Source of the DNA: Acidovorax sp. GW101-3H11
Lineage (GTDB): Bacteria > Pseudomonadota > Gammaproteobacteria > Burkholderiales > Burkholderiaceae_C
Length of the DNA: 56,680 nucleotides
Assembly (NCBI RefSeq): GCF_001633105.1
Contig: NZ_LUKZ01000003.1
Location: forward strand, 213,658 to 270,337
Reading direction: 5' to 3'
Shown here piece by piece: positions 9,074 to 18,297 of the stretch (position 1 is its first letter; every line of letters starts with the position of its first letter). Below the pieces are notes generated by a model that saw nothing but the letters and a program-made list of their open reading frames with translations, had not been told where the DNA came from and searched no databases. A program made the translations under genes and the position numbers.

Positions 9074-9622
9074 TTATTTTTTGGGGAGTTCATAGTGCAC
9101 CAGCCGGGTGCCTGCCAGTGCATCGTGCCAGAACTGCCGGGTGGGGTGAAAGCGGCTCAGGATGGCCCAAATGGCAACCCAGCCACCCAGCAGCACCAGC
9201 ACTTCCAGTGCAGGCACGCCAAACATGTAGGCGGCAAGGGGGGGCAGGAACCACAGCCAGCTCAGCACGTAGCGCAGCAGTGCACGCGCCTGGGTGATGG
9301 GTTGCCCGTCCTGGCCCACCACGCGGATATGCCAGGTCTTCTGGGCCAGGGTCTGGCCCTTGGCCCAGAACCAGGTGAAGTAGATGCCGAACACCACAAA
9401 CAGGAATGCCTGCAGCGCATGGCGGTTGTCCATGGCGTTGCGGGTCTGGCTGAGCGTGCCAAACAGGTAGCCTGCAATGAACACCACGCCGAACATCAGC
9501 ATGCCCTCATAGAGCCAGCAGGCCATGCGCCGCCACAGGTTGGGCGCTGTGGCTTCGGCCAAGGGGGCGGGGGTGGTGCGGGCGTCAGCCTGCGGGGAGT
9601 GGGGGGAGGGCGATGCGGGCAT
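9074..9622 (-). CDS. RDD family membrane protein
   Basis: 182-residue integral membrane protein with about four hydrophobic segments. It has the RDD-family pattern: LWRRMACWLYEG near residue 29, an internal AQKTWHIRVVGQDG loop, and a terminal HDALAGTRLV. Some RDD proteins act as ion antiporters, but the function here is unknown. It lies third from the end of the sigma-factor operon, 39 bases after the DUF3106 gene. The N-terminal 28 residues are Pro/Ala/Ser-rich and probably disordered. Confidence 0.88.
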   Translation of the reverse strand: MPASPSPHSPQADARTTPAPLAEATAPNLWRRMACWLYEGMLMFGVVFIAGYLFGTLSQTRNAMDNRHALQAFLFVVFGIYFTWFWAKGQTLAQKTWHIRVVGQDGQPITQARALLRYVLSWLWFLPPLAAYMFGVPALEVLVLLGGWVAIWAILSRFHPTRQFWHDALAGTRLVHYELPKK

Positions 9623-9661
9623 TCCAGATGTCAGGCCCGTCGGGCCGGGCAGGTTGCAAAC

Positions 9662-10564
9662 CTACTGAGGATACAGGCCAGAGGTGTCGGGCGTGACGGG
9701 TTGCGACGCCGTGGTGGCGGGGGGATCGACCGGGCCCGTGCCCAGGGGGGGCAGCGCGGCTGGCACGGCCACCGGCACTGCCACGGGCGCGGTTTCCACC
9801 CCAGTGGAGGTGGATGCCGCGCTGGTGGGCGATGGTGAAGGGGCTGCTGCCGGGGAGGGCACGGGTGTCACGGGGGCCGCCACCCGGGGGCCGTGTTCGG
9901 TCACGGGCGGAATCTTGGGTGCGTTCGGGCGGCTGGGGTTGGCCTCGGTGGCGGCAGGCACCTGGGCCAGCTTCTTGGGCGAGACGGGGCGCAGGGCCGT
10001 GGCTGCGCCTGCGGGCTTGGGCACGGCCCTGGCGGCCAGAGCGCTGCGTTCTTCTTCGGACAGGGCCTGGTAGGCCTCCCACTGCGCGCGCTTGTCATCC
10101 CGTGCCAGCCGGTTGGTGACGGCGTAATTGAGCCGGGCCTGGTTGCGCTGCTGGGCGCTCAGGTTGGCCCAGTCGGTGATGCGGTCATGAAACTTCTTTC
10201 GCTCGTCTTCCGACAGGCTGGAGTAGTTGGATGCCAGGGTCAGCCAGCGGCGCTTTTGTGCCTCGCTGATGAGGGCCCAGCGTTCGGCCAGCGGATACAA
10301 GGCCAGCTTCTGCGGCGTGTTCAGGGTCTCCCAGCCCGGGCCGGATTCGGTCTGGGGTTGCAGGGCCATGCCCGAAGTGACCGGCGTGCGCGCGTTGTTG
10401 GGGCTGGCGACAGCTGCTTCTGCGCCGGCAGGCAGCAGCGTGCCGGGGGCCATGCGCATCTGCACCCACACCTGGCCACCGATGGCAACGAACGCGCCCA
10501 GAAGCGCCAAAGCCAGCACAAAGGCTGGCAAAGGGGTGGGAGCGTCTGGGGGGCGTGGGGGCAT
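9662..10564 (-). CDS. DUF3106 membrane-anchored protein
   Basis: 300-residue protein with one N-terminal membrane segment (about residues 13-32). A DUF3106-like region follows, with repeated Trp-containing helices (LALYPLAERWALISEAQKRR; FHDRITDWANLSAQQR; ARDDKRAQWEAYQALS). The last third is an Ala/Pro/Thr-rich tail. The likely topology is an inner-membrane anchor with a periplasmic helical domain. I start at ATG 10564, where CCAGGA lies 5-10 bases upstream. The open frame reaches 10783 but overlaps the previous gene. It follows the DUF3619 gene by 20 bases. The function is not known. The helices resemble small envelope-stress chaperone-like repeats, and that is only an impression. Confidence 0.85.
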   Translation of the reverse strand: MPPRPPDAPTPLPAFVLALALLGAFVAIGGQVWVQMRMAPGTLLPAGAEAAVASPNNARTPVTSGMALQPQTESGPGWETLNTPQKLALYPLAERWALISEAQKRRWLTLASNYSSLSEDERKKFHDRITDWANLSAQQRNQARLNYAVTNRLARDDKRAQWEAYQALSEEERSALAARAVPKPAGAATALRPVSPKKLAQVPAATEANPSRPNAPKIPPVTEHGPRVAAPVTPVPSPAAAPSPSPTSAASTSTGVETAPVAVPVAVPAALPPLGTGPVDPPATTASQPVTPDTSGLYPQ

Positions 10565-10584
10565 GCAGTCCTGGTTCAGGCAGT

Positions 10585-11040
10585 TCAGTTGGGCTGCGCA
10601 GAGGTTTTGAGGAATTGTACGAAGCCTGGATCGGCGTATGCCGCTGGTGGCAGGTCGTCGGTCAGCAGGGCTGCATCCACTTCGGCCACATCGTTGGCGC
10701 TGCGTTCGTCCTGGGCGGCATTGATGACCACCAAGCCCACCACCAGGGCCAGCAGCGGAACAGCCGACACCAGGGCATTCCACCAGCTGCCGCCCTCACT
10801 GCCACGGCCCAGGGTGGCCACAGGGCCAGCACCCACCACCACGGTGGCTGGTGCCGTGCGCCGCACGGGGGCGGTCACCTTGCGCTTGGCCAGCGCTTGC
10901 ATGCGCGAGGCGCGCAGGCGTTCGGAGATGTCGTAGGGCAGTTCAGCCGTGCCGCTGGAGAGGCGGGCCGTCACGCGCAGCGCAAAACGCTCTGCTGCTG
11001 CTTCGGCGGAGGTCGTTAGGGGCGGTGCGGTGTTCTTCAT
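10585..11040 (-). CDS. DUF3619 protein, candidate anti-sigma factor
   Basis: 151 residues with a soluble N-terminal half, a single membrane helix at about 86-108 (LVSAVPLLALVVGLVVIN) and a short C-terminal tail. Its ATG overlaps the sigma-factor stop (ATGA). A cytosolic helical domain, one membrane span and translational coupling to an ECF sigma factor is the usual arrangement of an anti-sigma factor. I infer that role from topology and position only. No recognised anti-sigma zinc motif (HxxxCxxC) is present. Confidence 0.82.
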   Translation of the reverse strand: MKNTAPPLTTSAEAAAERFALRVTARLSSGTAELPYDISERLRASRMQALAKRKVTAPVRRTAPATVVVGAGPVATLGRGSEGGSWWNALVSAVPLLALVVGLVVINAAQDERSANDVAEVDAALLTDDLPPAAYADPGFVQFLKTSAQPN

Positions 11041-11606
11041 GGCTCGATTCCTTTGGCCTTCAGTGCCTTGCTGAGGGTTTGTATGGCGCGAAAGCAGTGT
11101 GTTTTGACGCTGCCTTCCGAGCAGCCCATGGCGGCTGCCGTCTCTGCTACATCCATTTCTTCCCAGTAACGCATGAGGAAGGCTTCCCGTTGACGTGGTG
11201 GCAGTTCGGCGATTTCGGCTTCGATGCCGCGAAAGATCTGGGCCCTGCGGGTGAGGTCTTCCGCACTTTCGGCCTTGTCGCCGTCGTCCGGGCCGGAGTA
11301 GGCTTCCAGCAGATCAAAATCCATGCCATCTTCGCCCGGGCCTTCGAAGTCGCTCATGCTCGAAAACAGTGCATTGCGTGTCTTCTGGCGCCGGAACCAG
11401 TCCAGCGTGCAGTTGGACAGGATGCGCTGGTACAGCATGGGCAGTTCTGCCGCAGGTTTGTCCCCGTAGTGTTCGGCCAGCTTGAGCATGCTGTCCTGCA
11501 CGATGTCCAGCGCCGCTTCCTCATTGCGAACATGGTAGAGCGAGCGCTTGAAGGCGCGCTTTTCTACACTTTTGAGGAAGTCGGAGAGTTCTTGTTCGGT
11601 GGCCAA
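11037..11606 (-). CDS. ECF-type RNA polymerase sigma factor
   Basis: 189-residue sigma-70 family factor of extracytoplasmic-function size. Region 2 is recognisable at VRNEEAALDIVQDSMLKLAE. Region 4 is recognisable at ELPPRQREAFLMRYWEEMDV, followed by AETAAAMGCSEGSVKTH, the helix-turn-helix that contacts -35. An acidic linker (DFEGPGEDGMDFDLLEAY) joins them. I start at TTG 11606 because homologues, as I recall them, begin M-ATEQELSDF. The open frame to 11759 adds sequence unlike a sigma factor. It heads the operon sigma-DUF3619-DUF3106-RDD-dgkA-LOG. A likely extended -10 promoter is at 11679-11687. Confidence 0.9.
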   Translation of the reverse strand: MATEQELSDFLKSVEKRAFKRSLYHVRNEEAALDIVQDSMLKLAEHYGDKPAAELPMLYQRILSNCTLDWFRRQKTRNALFSSMSDFEGPGEDGMDFDLLEAYSGPDDGDKAESAEDLTRRAQIFRGIEAEIAELPPRQREAFLMRYWEEMDVAETAAAMGCSEGSVKTHCFRAIQTLSKALKAKGIEP

Positions 11607-11678
11607 GACGGGGTGGTCCGGGGTGGGCGGTGCACAAAACGCTGTGAATTGTGGCTGTCTGGCACCGTAAAGCCTGTG

Positions 11679-11743
11679 ATTATCGCATCCGCAGGGGTTT
11701 TTTTCGGCCAGGGTGGGTTTTGAGTGTGTTGCAGTGCGATAAT
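11679..11743. promoter_or_regulatory. Divergent extended -10 promoters for the sigma operon and ilvB
   Basis: The 291-base divergent gap contains TGCGATAAT on the plus strand (11735-11743, facing ilvB) and the same nonamer on the minus strand (11687-11679, facing the sigma factor). Each has the TGnTATAAT-like form of an extended -10 element. Together they make a 9-bp perfect inverted repeat with a 47-base spacer. I see no good -35 box for either. Confidence 0.5.
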
Positions 11744-11897
11744 TGATGTTGCAATTCAAAAGGCAAACGGGTCACGGTCCGGCGGGCAATCATCCCGCTC
11801 ATGTCCTTGGCCTCAAGTTCCAAGCTGGCTTCACAAGAGCGCGTGCGAGGAGCACCCAAGGTTTTTCGTCAGAGAAATTCACAAAGGTTGATCGATC

Positions 11898-13691
11898 ATG
11901 GAAATCTCCAAGGCTGAAATCTCTTCAGCGGCCGCTGCTTCGCAGGGCAACACCTCCCCCGCTTCCGGCTCGCAGGACCTCATGGGTTCTGAGATCCTCA
12001 TCAAGTCCCTCCAGGCCGAGAACGTTCAGTACATCTGGGGCTACCCCGGTGGTGCGGTCCTCTATATCTACGACGCGCTGTACAAGCAAGACACCATCCA
12101 GCACGTGCTGGTGCGCCACGAGCAGGCGGCCGTGCATGCCGCCGATGGCTATGCCCGCGCCACGGGCGAAGTGGGTGTGGCGCTGGTCACGTCCGGCCCA
12201 GGCCTCACCAACGCGGTGACCGGTATCGCCACGGCGTACATGGACAGCATTCCGATGGTGATCATCTCCGGCCAGGTGCCTACGCCCGCCATCGGGCTGG
12301 ATGCCTTCCAGGAATGCGACACGGTCGGCATCACCCGCCCCATCGTCAAGCACAACTTCCTTGTCAAGGATCCGCGCGATCTGGCCGCGACGATGAAGAA
12401 GGCCTTCCACATTGCCCGCACCGGCCGCCCCGGCCCTGTGGTGGTGGATGTGCCCAAGGATGTGTCCTTCAAGAAGGTCCCCTATACCGGCTACCCCCAG
12501 AGCGTGGAAATGCGCTCGTACAACCCCGTGCGCAAGGGCCACGGCGGCCAGATTCGTAAGGCGCTGCAGCTGCTGCTGGCCGCCAAGCGCCCCTACATCT
12601 ACACCGGCGGCGGTGTGCTGCTGGGCAACGCCACCAACGAGCTGCGCACCCTGGTGGACATGCTGGGTTACCCGGTCACCAACACGCTGATGGGCCTGGG
12701 TGCCTACCCTGCGTCGGACCGCAAGTTCCTGGGCATGCTGGGCATGCACGGCACCATCGAAGCCAACAATGCCATGCAGAACTGCGATGTGCTGCTGGCC
12801 GTGGGCGCGCGCTTTGATGACCGCGTGATCGGCAATCCCAAGCACTTTGCACAGAACGACCGCAAGATCATCCACGTGGACATCGACCCCTCGAGCATCT
12901 CCAAGCGCGTGAAGGTCGATATCCCGATCGTCGGCGACGTGAAGGACGTGCTCACCGAGCTGATCTCCATGATCCGCGAGAGCAGCACCCGCCCCGATGC
13001 GGGCGCCCTGGCCGCGTGGTGGGACACCATCGAAGGCTGGCGCAAGCGCGACTGCCTCAAGTACGACATGGGTGGCCCCGACGTAATCAAGCCCCAGTAC
13101 GTGGTCGAGACGCTGTGGAACATGACCAAGGATGCCGATACCTACATCACGTCCGACGTGGGCCAGCACCAGATGTGGGCGGCGCAGTACTACCGCTTCG
13201 ACGAGCCGCGCCGCTGGATCAATTCTGGTGGCCTGGGCACCATGGGTGTGGGCATCCCCTACGCCATGGGCATCAAGCTGGCCAAGCCGCAATCCGAAGT
13301 GTTCTGTATCACCGGCGAAGGCTCGGTGCAGATGAACATCCAGGAGTTGTCCACCTGCCTGCAGTACAACACGCCGATCAAGATCTGCTCGTTGAACAAC
13401 CGCTACCTGGGCATGGTGCGCCAGTGGCAGGAGATTGAATACTCCGGACGCTACAGCCACAGCTACATGGATGCGCTGCCCAACTTCGTGAAGCTGGCCG
13501 AGGCCTATGGCCACGTGGGCCTGCTGATCGAGCACCCCAAGGATGTCGAGCCCGCACTGCGCGAAGCCCGCAAGCTCAAGGACCGCACCGTGTTCCTGGA
13601 CTTCCGGACCGACCCCACCGAGAACGTGTTCCCGATGGTGCAGGCCGGCAAGGGCATTACCGAGATGCTGCTGGGGTCGGAAGACCTTTAA
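11898..13691 (+). CDS. ilvB: Acetolactate synthase, large (catalytic) subunit
   Basis: 597-residue ThDP- and FAD-dependent enzyme that joins two pyruvates to acetolactate (valine/leucine branch) or pyruvate and 2-oxobutyrate to acetohydroxybutyrate (isoleucine). The ThDP-activating Glu is E75 (LVRHEQAAVHAADGYARA). The cofactor-binding motif is GEGSVQMN to SLNN, with Glu in the common GDGS. An N-terminal tail of about 28 residues precedes the usual start region at MGSEILIKSL. ATG 11898 has AAAGG upstream, and ATG 11982 is the alternative. ilvH follows after 145 bases that contain a dispersed repeat. Confidence 0.97.
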   Translation: MEISKAEISSAAAASQGNTSPASGSQDLMGSEILIKSLQAENVQYIWGYPGGAVLYIYDALYKQDTIQHVLVRHEQAAVHAADGYARATGEVGVALVTSGPGLTNAVTGIATAYMDSIPMVIISGQVPTPAIGLDAFQECDTVGITRPIVKHNFLVKDPRDLAATMKKAFHIARTGRPGPVVVDVPKDVSFKKVPYTGYPQSVEMRSYNPVRKGHGGQIRKALQLLLAAKRPYIYTGGGVLLGNATNELRTLVDMLGYPVTNTLMGLGAYPASDRKFLGMLGMHGTIEANNAMQNCDVLLAVGARFDDRVIGNPKHFAQNDRKIIHVDIDPSSISKRVKVDIPIVGDVKDVLTELISMIRESSTRPDAGALAAWWDTIEGWRKRDCLKYDMGGPDVIKPQYVVETLWNMTKDADTYITSDVGQHQMWAAQYYRFDEPRRWINSGGLGTMGVGIPYAMGIKLAKPQSEVFCITGEGSVQMNIQELSTCLQYNTPIKICSLNNRYLGMVRQWQEIEYSGRYSHSYMDALPNFVKLAEAYGHVGLLIEHPKDVEPALREARKLKDRTVFLDFRTDPTENVFPMVQAGKGITEMLLGSEDL

Positions 13692-13698
13692 GAAGCAC

Positions 13699-13753
13699 AA
13701 CCGGCCTTCTGCGCCTGTCTATCAAGCGCTGGTAGCTATTAATTTGATAGCTA
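13699..13753 (+). repeat. Dispersed two-hairpin repeat between ilvB and ilvH
   Basis: Shows both hairpins clearly: GCGC-12 bases-GCGC (13711-13730) and TAGCTAT-7 bases-ATAGCTA (13733-13753). It starts 7 bases after the ilvB stop, so it would be transcribed as part of the ilvBH mRNA. Confidence 0.75.
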
Positions 13754-13836
13754 TTGCTTTTTGACGAATCTATTGCCTGCCAAGCCTGCGCATTACCGTG
13801 CGCGGGGGAGGGTAGCGAAAAGAGGAATCTCATCTT

Positions 13837-15406
<1,570 letters not shown>

Positions 15407-15428
15407 TTCTCCATCGCTGGAGCATCAC

Positions 15429-15452
15429 AAGGCCACTTCGGTGGCCTTTTTC
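15429..15452 (+). terminator. Intrinsic terminator after ilvC
   Basis: An 8-bp stem AAGGCCAC with a stable TTCG tetraloop and GTGGCCTT, then a T-run, 22 bases after the ilvC stop. Confidence 0.95.
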
Positions 15453-15545
15453 GTTGGCGGTCGGTCCTGTGGGCAGGCGCTACACTGCGGCCTTCGCTTT
15501 TTTGAGTGTGTAGTGGCCTTCGGGCGCTGCGGGCCCGTGCGAAAA

Positions 15546-15588
15546 ACTATAAATTAAATAGCTGCTTGCGCTTGATGGGCGGGCGCTG
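15546..15588 (-). repeat. Dispersed two-hairpin repeat, reverse copy before pssA
   Basis: On the minus strand it reads GCGC-CCGCCCATCAA-GCGC, then AAGCAGCTATTTAATTTATAG, matching the family core. It abuts the pssA Shine-Dalgarno sequence (GGAGG at 15588-15592), so its hairpins could affect translation of pssA. Confidence 0.7.
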
Positions 15589-15600
15589 GAGGTCTTTTTG

Positions 15601-16434
15601 ATGCATGACGGCAATGAATCCACCGACAACCCTGGTGTGATGGTGCGTAAACGGCGCAAGGGCATTTACATCCTGCCCAACCTGTTCACGCTGGCCGCCT
15701 TGTTCGGGGGGTTCTATTCCATCGTCATGGCCATGAATGGCCGCTTCGACATGGCCGCCGTGGGGGTGTTCTGCGCCATGGTGCTCGACAGCCTGGACGG
15801 GCGTGTGGCCCGCATGACCAATACGCAAAGCGCGTTCGGCGAGCAGATGGATTCGCTTTCCGACATGGTGTCCTTTGGCGCGGCGCCCGCGCTGATTGCC
15901 TACGAATGGTCGCTGCAAGGCCTGGGGCGCTGGGGCTGGATTGCGGCCTTTGTGTACTGCGCCTGTGCGGCCCTGCGGCTGGCGCGCTTCAATGTGAATA
16001 CGGGGGTGGTGGACAAGCGCTACTTTCAAGGGCTGCCTTCGCCGGCTGCTGCCGCCTTGGTGGCTGGCTTTATCTGGCTCATGACCGAGTTGGGCGTGCA
16101 TCCAGGCGAGGATTCCTGGCTCACCTGGTCGCAGATCACCTGGTTGATGTTTGCCTTCACGCTGTACTCGGGGCTCACCATGGTGACCAACGTGCCGTTC
16201 TACAGCTTCAAGGACATCCAAATGAAAAAGAGCGTGCCTTTCGCCGCCATCGTGCTGATTGCGCTGGTCATCGCCATCATCAACATCCACCCGCCCATCG
16301 TGCTGTTCGGTGTGTTCGTTTTTTATGGCCTTTCTGGCTACGCCGTGTATGCCTGGCGCAAGGCCAAGGGGCAGCACAGCAGCGTGATCAGCACCTCGAC
16401 AGACGAACCGGACGAACGCGGGTTGCACAAGTGA
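15601..16434 (+). CDS. pssA: CDP-diacylglycerol-serine O-phosphatidyltransferase
   Basis: 277-residue membrane enzyme that makes phosphatidylserine from CDP-diacylglycerol and serine, the first step to phosphatidylethanolamine. It has the CDP-alcohol phosphatidyltransferase signature DSLDGRVARM, then FGEQMDSLSDMVSFG, in which the conserved aspartates bind the metal. Several hydrophobic helices follow. I start at ATG 15601, 8 bases after GGAGG. A TTG three bases upstream is also possible. It stands between ilvC and leuA on the same strand, an arrangement I recall as common in betaproteobacteria. Confidence 0.95.
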   Translation: MHDGNESTDNPGVMVRKRRKGIYILPNLFTLAALFGGFYSIVMAMNGRFDMAAVGVFCAMVLDSLDGRVARMTNTQSAFGEQMDSLSDMVSFGAAPALIAYEWSLQGLGRWGWIAAFVYCACAALRLARFNVNTGVVDKRYFQGLPSPAAAALVAGFIWLMTELGVHPGEDSWLTWSQITWLMFAFTLYSGLTMVTNVPFYSFKDIQMKKSVPFAAIVLIALVIAIINIHPPIVLFGVFVFYGLSGYAVYAWRKAKGQHSSVISTSTDEPDERGLHK

Positions 16435-16473
16435 CGACCGCTACGGCAGCGCAGTTGTGCTACATTGCGCTTT

Positions 16474-16527
16474 ATGAACATGTTTGCTCTGGCTCTACTG
16501 CTACCTCCCCACGGGCGGAGACAGTAG
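16474..16527 (+). CDS. leuL: leu leader peptide (attenuation)
   Basis: A 17-codon open frame encodes [17 protein letters not shown] and ends in TAG. Four of the five codons 6-10 are leucine (CTG, GCT, CTA, CTG, CTA), and two of them are CTA, a rare leucine codon in GC-rich genomes. It lies 169 bases before leuA and 23 bases before a terminator hairpin. This is the layout of amino-acid-biosynthesis attenuators. The ribosome binding site is weak. The reading is inferred from sequence and structure and not from a match to a known family. Confidence 0.8.
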   Translation: MNMFALALLLPPHGRRQ

Positions 16528-16550
16528 GCGCACGCGCACACTTTTTCCAC

Positions 16551-16587
16551 AAAGGCCCGTATGCACCCGCAACGGGCCTTTTGTTTT
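16551..16587 (+). terminator. leuA attenuator terminator
   Basis: Stem AAAGGCCCGT (16551-16560) pairs with ACGGGCCTTT (16572-16581), with an 11-base loop, followed by TGTTTT. Codons 13-15 of the leader peptide contain ACGGGC (16511-16516). This can pair with GCCCGT (16555-16560) of the terminator's left arm and so act as antiterminator. A ribosome stalled at the Leu codons would leave 16511-16516 free. A ribosome at the stop codon would cover it. Confidence 0.85.
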
Positions 16588-16642
16588 GGGCGCCAGAATT
16601 TTGACGTTGCGGGTCCCCACCCACCGATACCAGGAGAACAAC

Positions 16643-18181
16643 ATGGCTGACAAACTGATCATTTTCGACACCACCTTGCGCGATGGCGAGCAGTCGCCCG
16701 GCGCTTCGATGACCAAGGACGAAAAGCTGCGCATCGCGCGCCAGCTGGAACGCCTGAAGGTGGATGTGATCGAGGCCGGTTTTGCCGCCAGCTCCAACGG
16801 TGATTTCGAGGCGGTGCAGGCCATTGCCAACGCGATCAAGGACTCGACCATCTGCTCGCTCTCGCGTGCCAACGACCGCGATATTTCGCGGGCGGCTGAA
16901 GCCCTCCGGGGTGCCAACAGTGCGCGCATCCACACGTTCATCGCCACCAGCGCGCTGCACATGGAAAAGAAGCTGCGCATGACTCCCGAGCAGGTGCTGG
17001 AGCAGGCCAAGCAATCCGTGCGTTTTGCGCGCAACCTTGTGGCTGACATCGAGTTCAGCCCTGAAGACGGCTACCGCAGCGACCCGGATTTCCTCTGCCG
17101 CGTGCTCGAAGCCGTGATCACCGAAGGCGCCACCACCATCAATGTGCCCGACACCGTGGGCTATGCCGTGCCAGAGTTGTATGGCAACTTCATCAAGACC
17201 CTGCGCGAGCGCATCCCCAACAGCGACAAGGCCATCTGGTCCGTGCATTGCCATAACGACTTGGGTATGGCTGTGGCGAACTCGCTGGCCGGTGTGAAGA
17301 TCGGTGGCGCGCGCCAGGTGGAGTGCACGATCAACGGCCTGGGCGAGCGTGCGGGCAACTGCTCGCTTGAAGAGATCGTCATGGCTGTGAAGACCCGCAA
17401 GGACTACTTTGGGCTGGATCTGGCCATCGACACTCAGCACATCGTGGCGGCCAGCCGCATGGTGAGCCAGACCACCGGTTTTGTGGTGCAGCCCAACAAG
17501 GCCGTGGTGGGCGCGAACGCTTTTGCCCACGCGAGTGGCATCCACCAGGACGGCGTGCTCAAGGCCCGCGACACCTACGAGATCATGCGCGCCGAAGACG
17601 TGGGCTGGTCGGCCAACAAGATCGTGCTGGGCAAGCTCAGCGGTCGCAACGCCTTCAAGCAGCGCCTGCAGGAGCTGGGCGTGCAGCTCGACAGCGAAAC
17701 CGAGATCAATGTGGCCTTTGCCAAGTTCAAGGAGCTGGCAGACCGCAAGAGCGAGATATTTGACGAGGACATCCTGGCCTTGGTCAGCGACGAGAGCGTG
17801 ACGGCCGAAAAGGAGCAGTACGGTTTTGTCTCGTTGTTCCAGCAAAGCGAAACCGGCGAGCAGCCCCGTGCGCGCATTGTGTTCACTGTCGATGGGCAGG
17901 AGGTGCGTGGCGAGTCTGATGGCAACGGTCCGGTGGATGCTTCGCTCAAGGCCATCGAGTCACATGTCAAAAGCGGCGCCGAGATGGTGCTCTACTCGGT
18001 CAATGCGATCAGCGGTTCGACCGAGAGCCAGGGGGAGGTCACCGTGCGCCTGCAGAACAGCGGCCGGGTGGTGAATGGTGTGGGGGCAGACCCTGATATC
18101 GTGGTTGCGTCCGCCAAGGCTTATCTGAGCGCTTTGAACAAGTTACAAAGTAAAGCCGATCGGGTGGCTGCGCAGGGTTGA
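16643..18181 (+). CDS. leuA: 2-isopropylmalate synthase
   Basis: 512-residue cytosolic enzyme that condenses acetyl-CoA with 2-oxoisovalerate, the committed step of leucine synthesis. The catalytic domain begins [12 protein letters not shown] and has the metal-binding HCHNDLG and the [14 protein letters not shown] loop. The C-terminal LeuA dimer domain, which carries the leucine feedback site, covers about the last 130 residues. ATG 16643 has AGGAGA 5 bases upstream. It is controlled by the leader peptide and attenuator upstream. A strong terminator follows at 18215. Confidence 0.98.
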   Translation: MADKLIIFDTTLRDGEQSPGASMTKDEKLRIARQLERLKVDVIEAGFAASSNGDFEAVQAIANAIKDSTICSLSRANDRDISRAAEALRGANSARIHTFIATSALHMEKKLRMTPEQVLEQAKQSVRFARNLVADIEFSPEDGYRSDPDFLCRVLEAVITEGATTINVPDTVGYAVPELYGNFIKTLRERIPNSDKAIWSVHCHNDLGMAVANSLAGVKIGGARQVECTINGLGERAGNCSLEEIVMAVKTRKDYFGLDLAIDTQHIVAASRMVSQTTGFVVQPNKAVVGANAFAHASGIHQDGVLKARDTYEIMRAEDVGWSANKIVLGKLSGRNAFKQRLQELGVQLDSETEINVAFAKFKELADRKSEIFDEDILALVSDESVTAEKEQYGFVSLFQQSETGEQPRARIVFTVDGQEVRGESDGNGPVDASLKAIESHVKSGAEMVLYSVNAISGSTESQGEVTVRLQNSGRVVNGVGADPDIVVASAKAYLSALNKLQSKADRVAAQG

Positions 18182-18214
18182 GTGGCCGACTTATAATTTC
18201 ACTCACTTTCTGGG

Positions 18215-18252
18215 AAAGTCGCGCAAGATATTGATCTTGCGCGACTTTTTTT
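18215..18252 (+). terminator. Intrinsic terminator after leuA
   Basis: A perfect 15-bp stem (18215-18229 with 18234-18248, core AAAGTCGCGCAAGAT), loop ATTG, then a T-run to 18252. Confidence 0.95.
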
Positions 18253-18297
18253 GATTCTGTACACTGCTCAACACTTCTTACCGTTTGGAGCACTTTG

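Noticed and set aside
11744..11897. A possible leader peptide before ilvB
   Set aside because: The open frames there have no cluster of Val, Leu or Ile codons and no following terminator hairpin, unlike the leuA leader.
11925..13700. A 591-codon minus-strand open frame opposite ilvB
   Set aside because: It is the mirror of ilvB in a GC-rich genome, is His-rich with no recognisable domain, and ilvB is certain. The same applies to the long antisense frames opposite the chemoreceptors, purL, the Ca2+ ATPase and glnD.
18192..18197. TATAAT between leuA and its terminator, possibly a promoter for a tiny RNA
   Set aside because: No -35 box at the right distance, and the transcript would be only the terminator hairpin.
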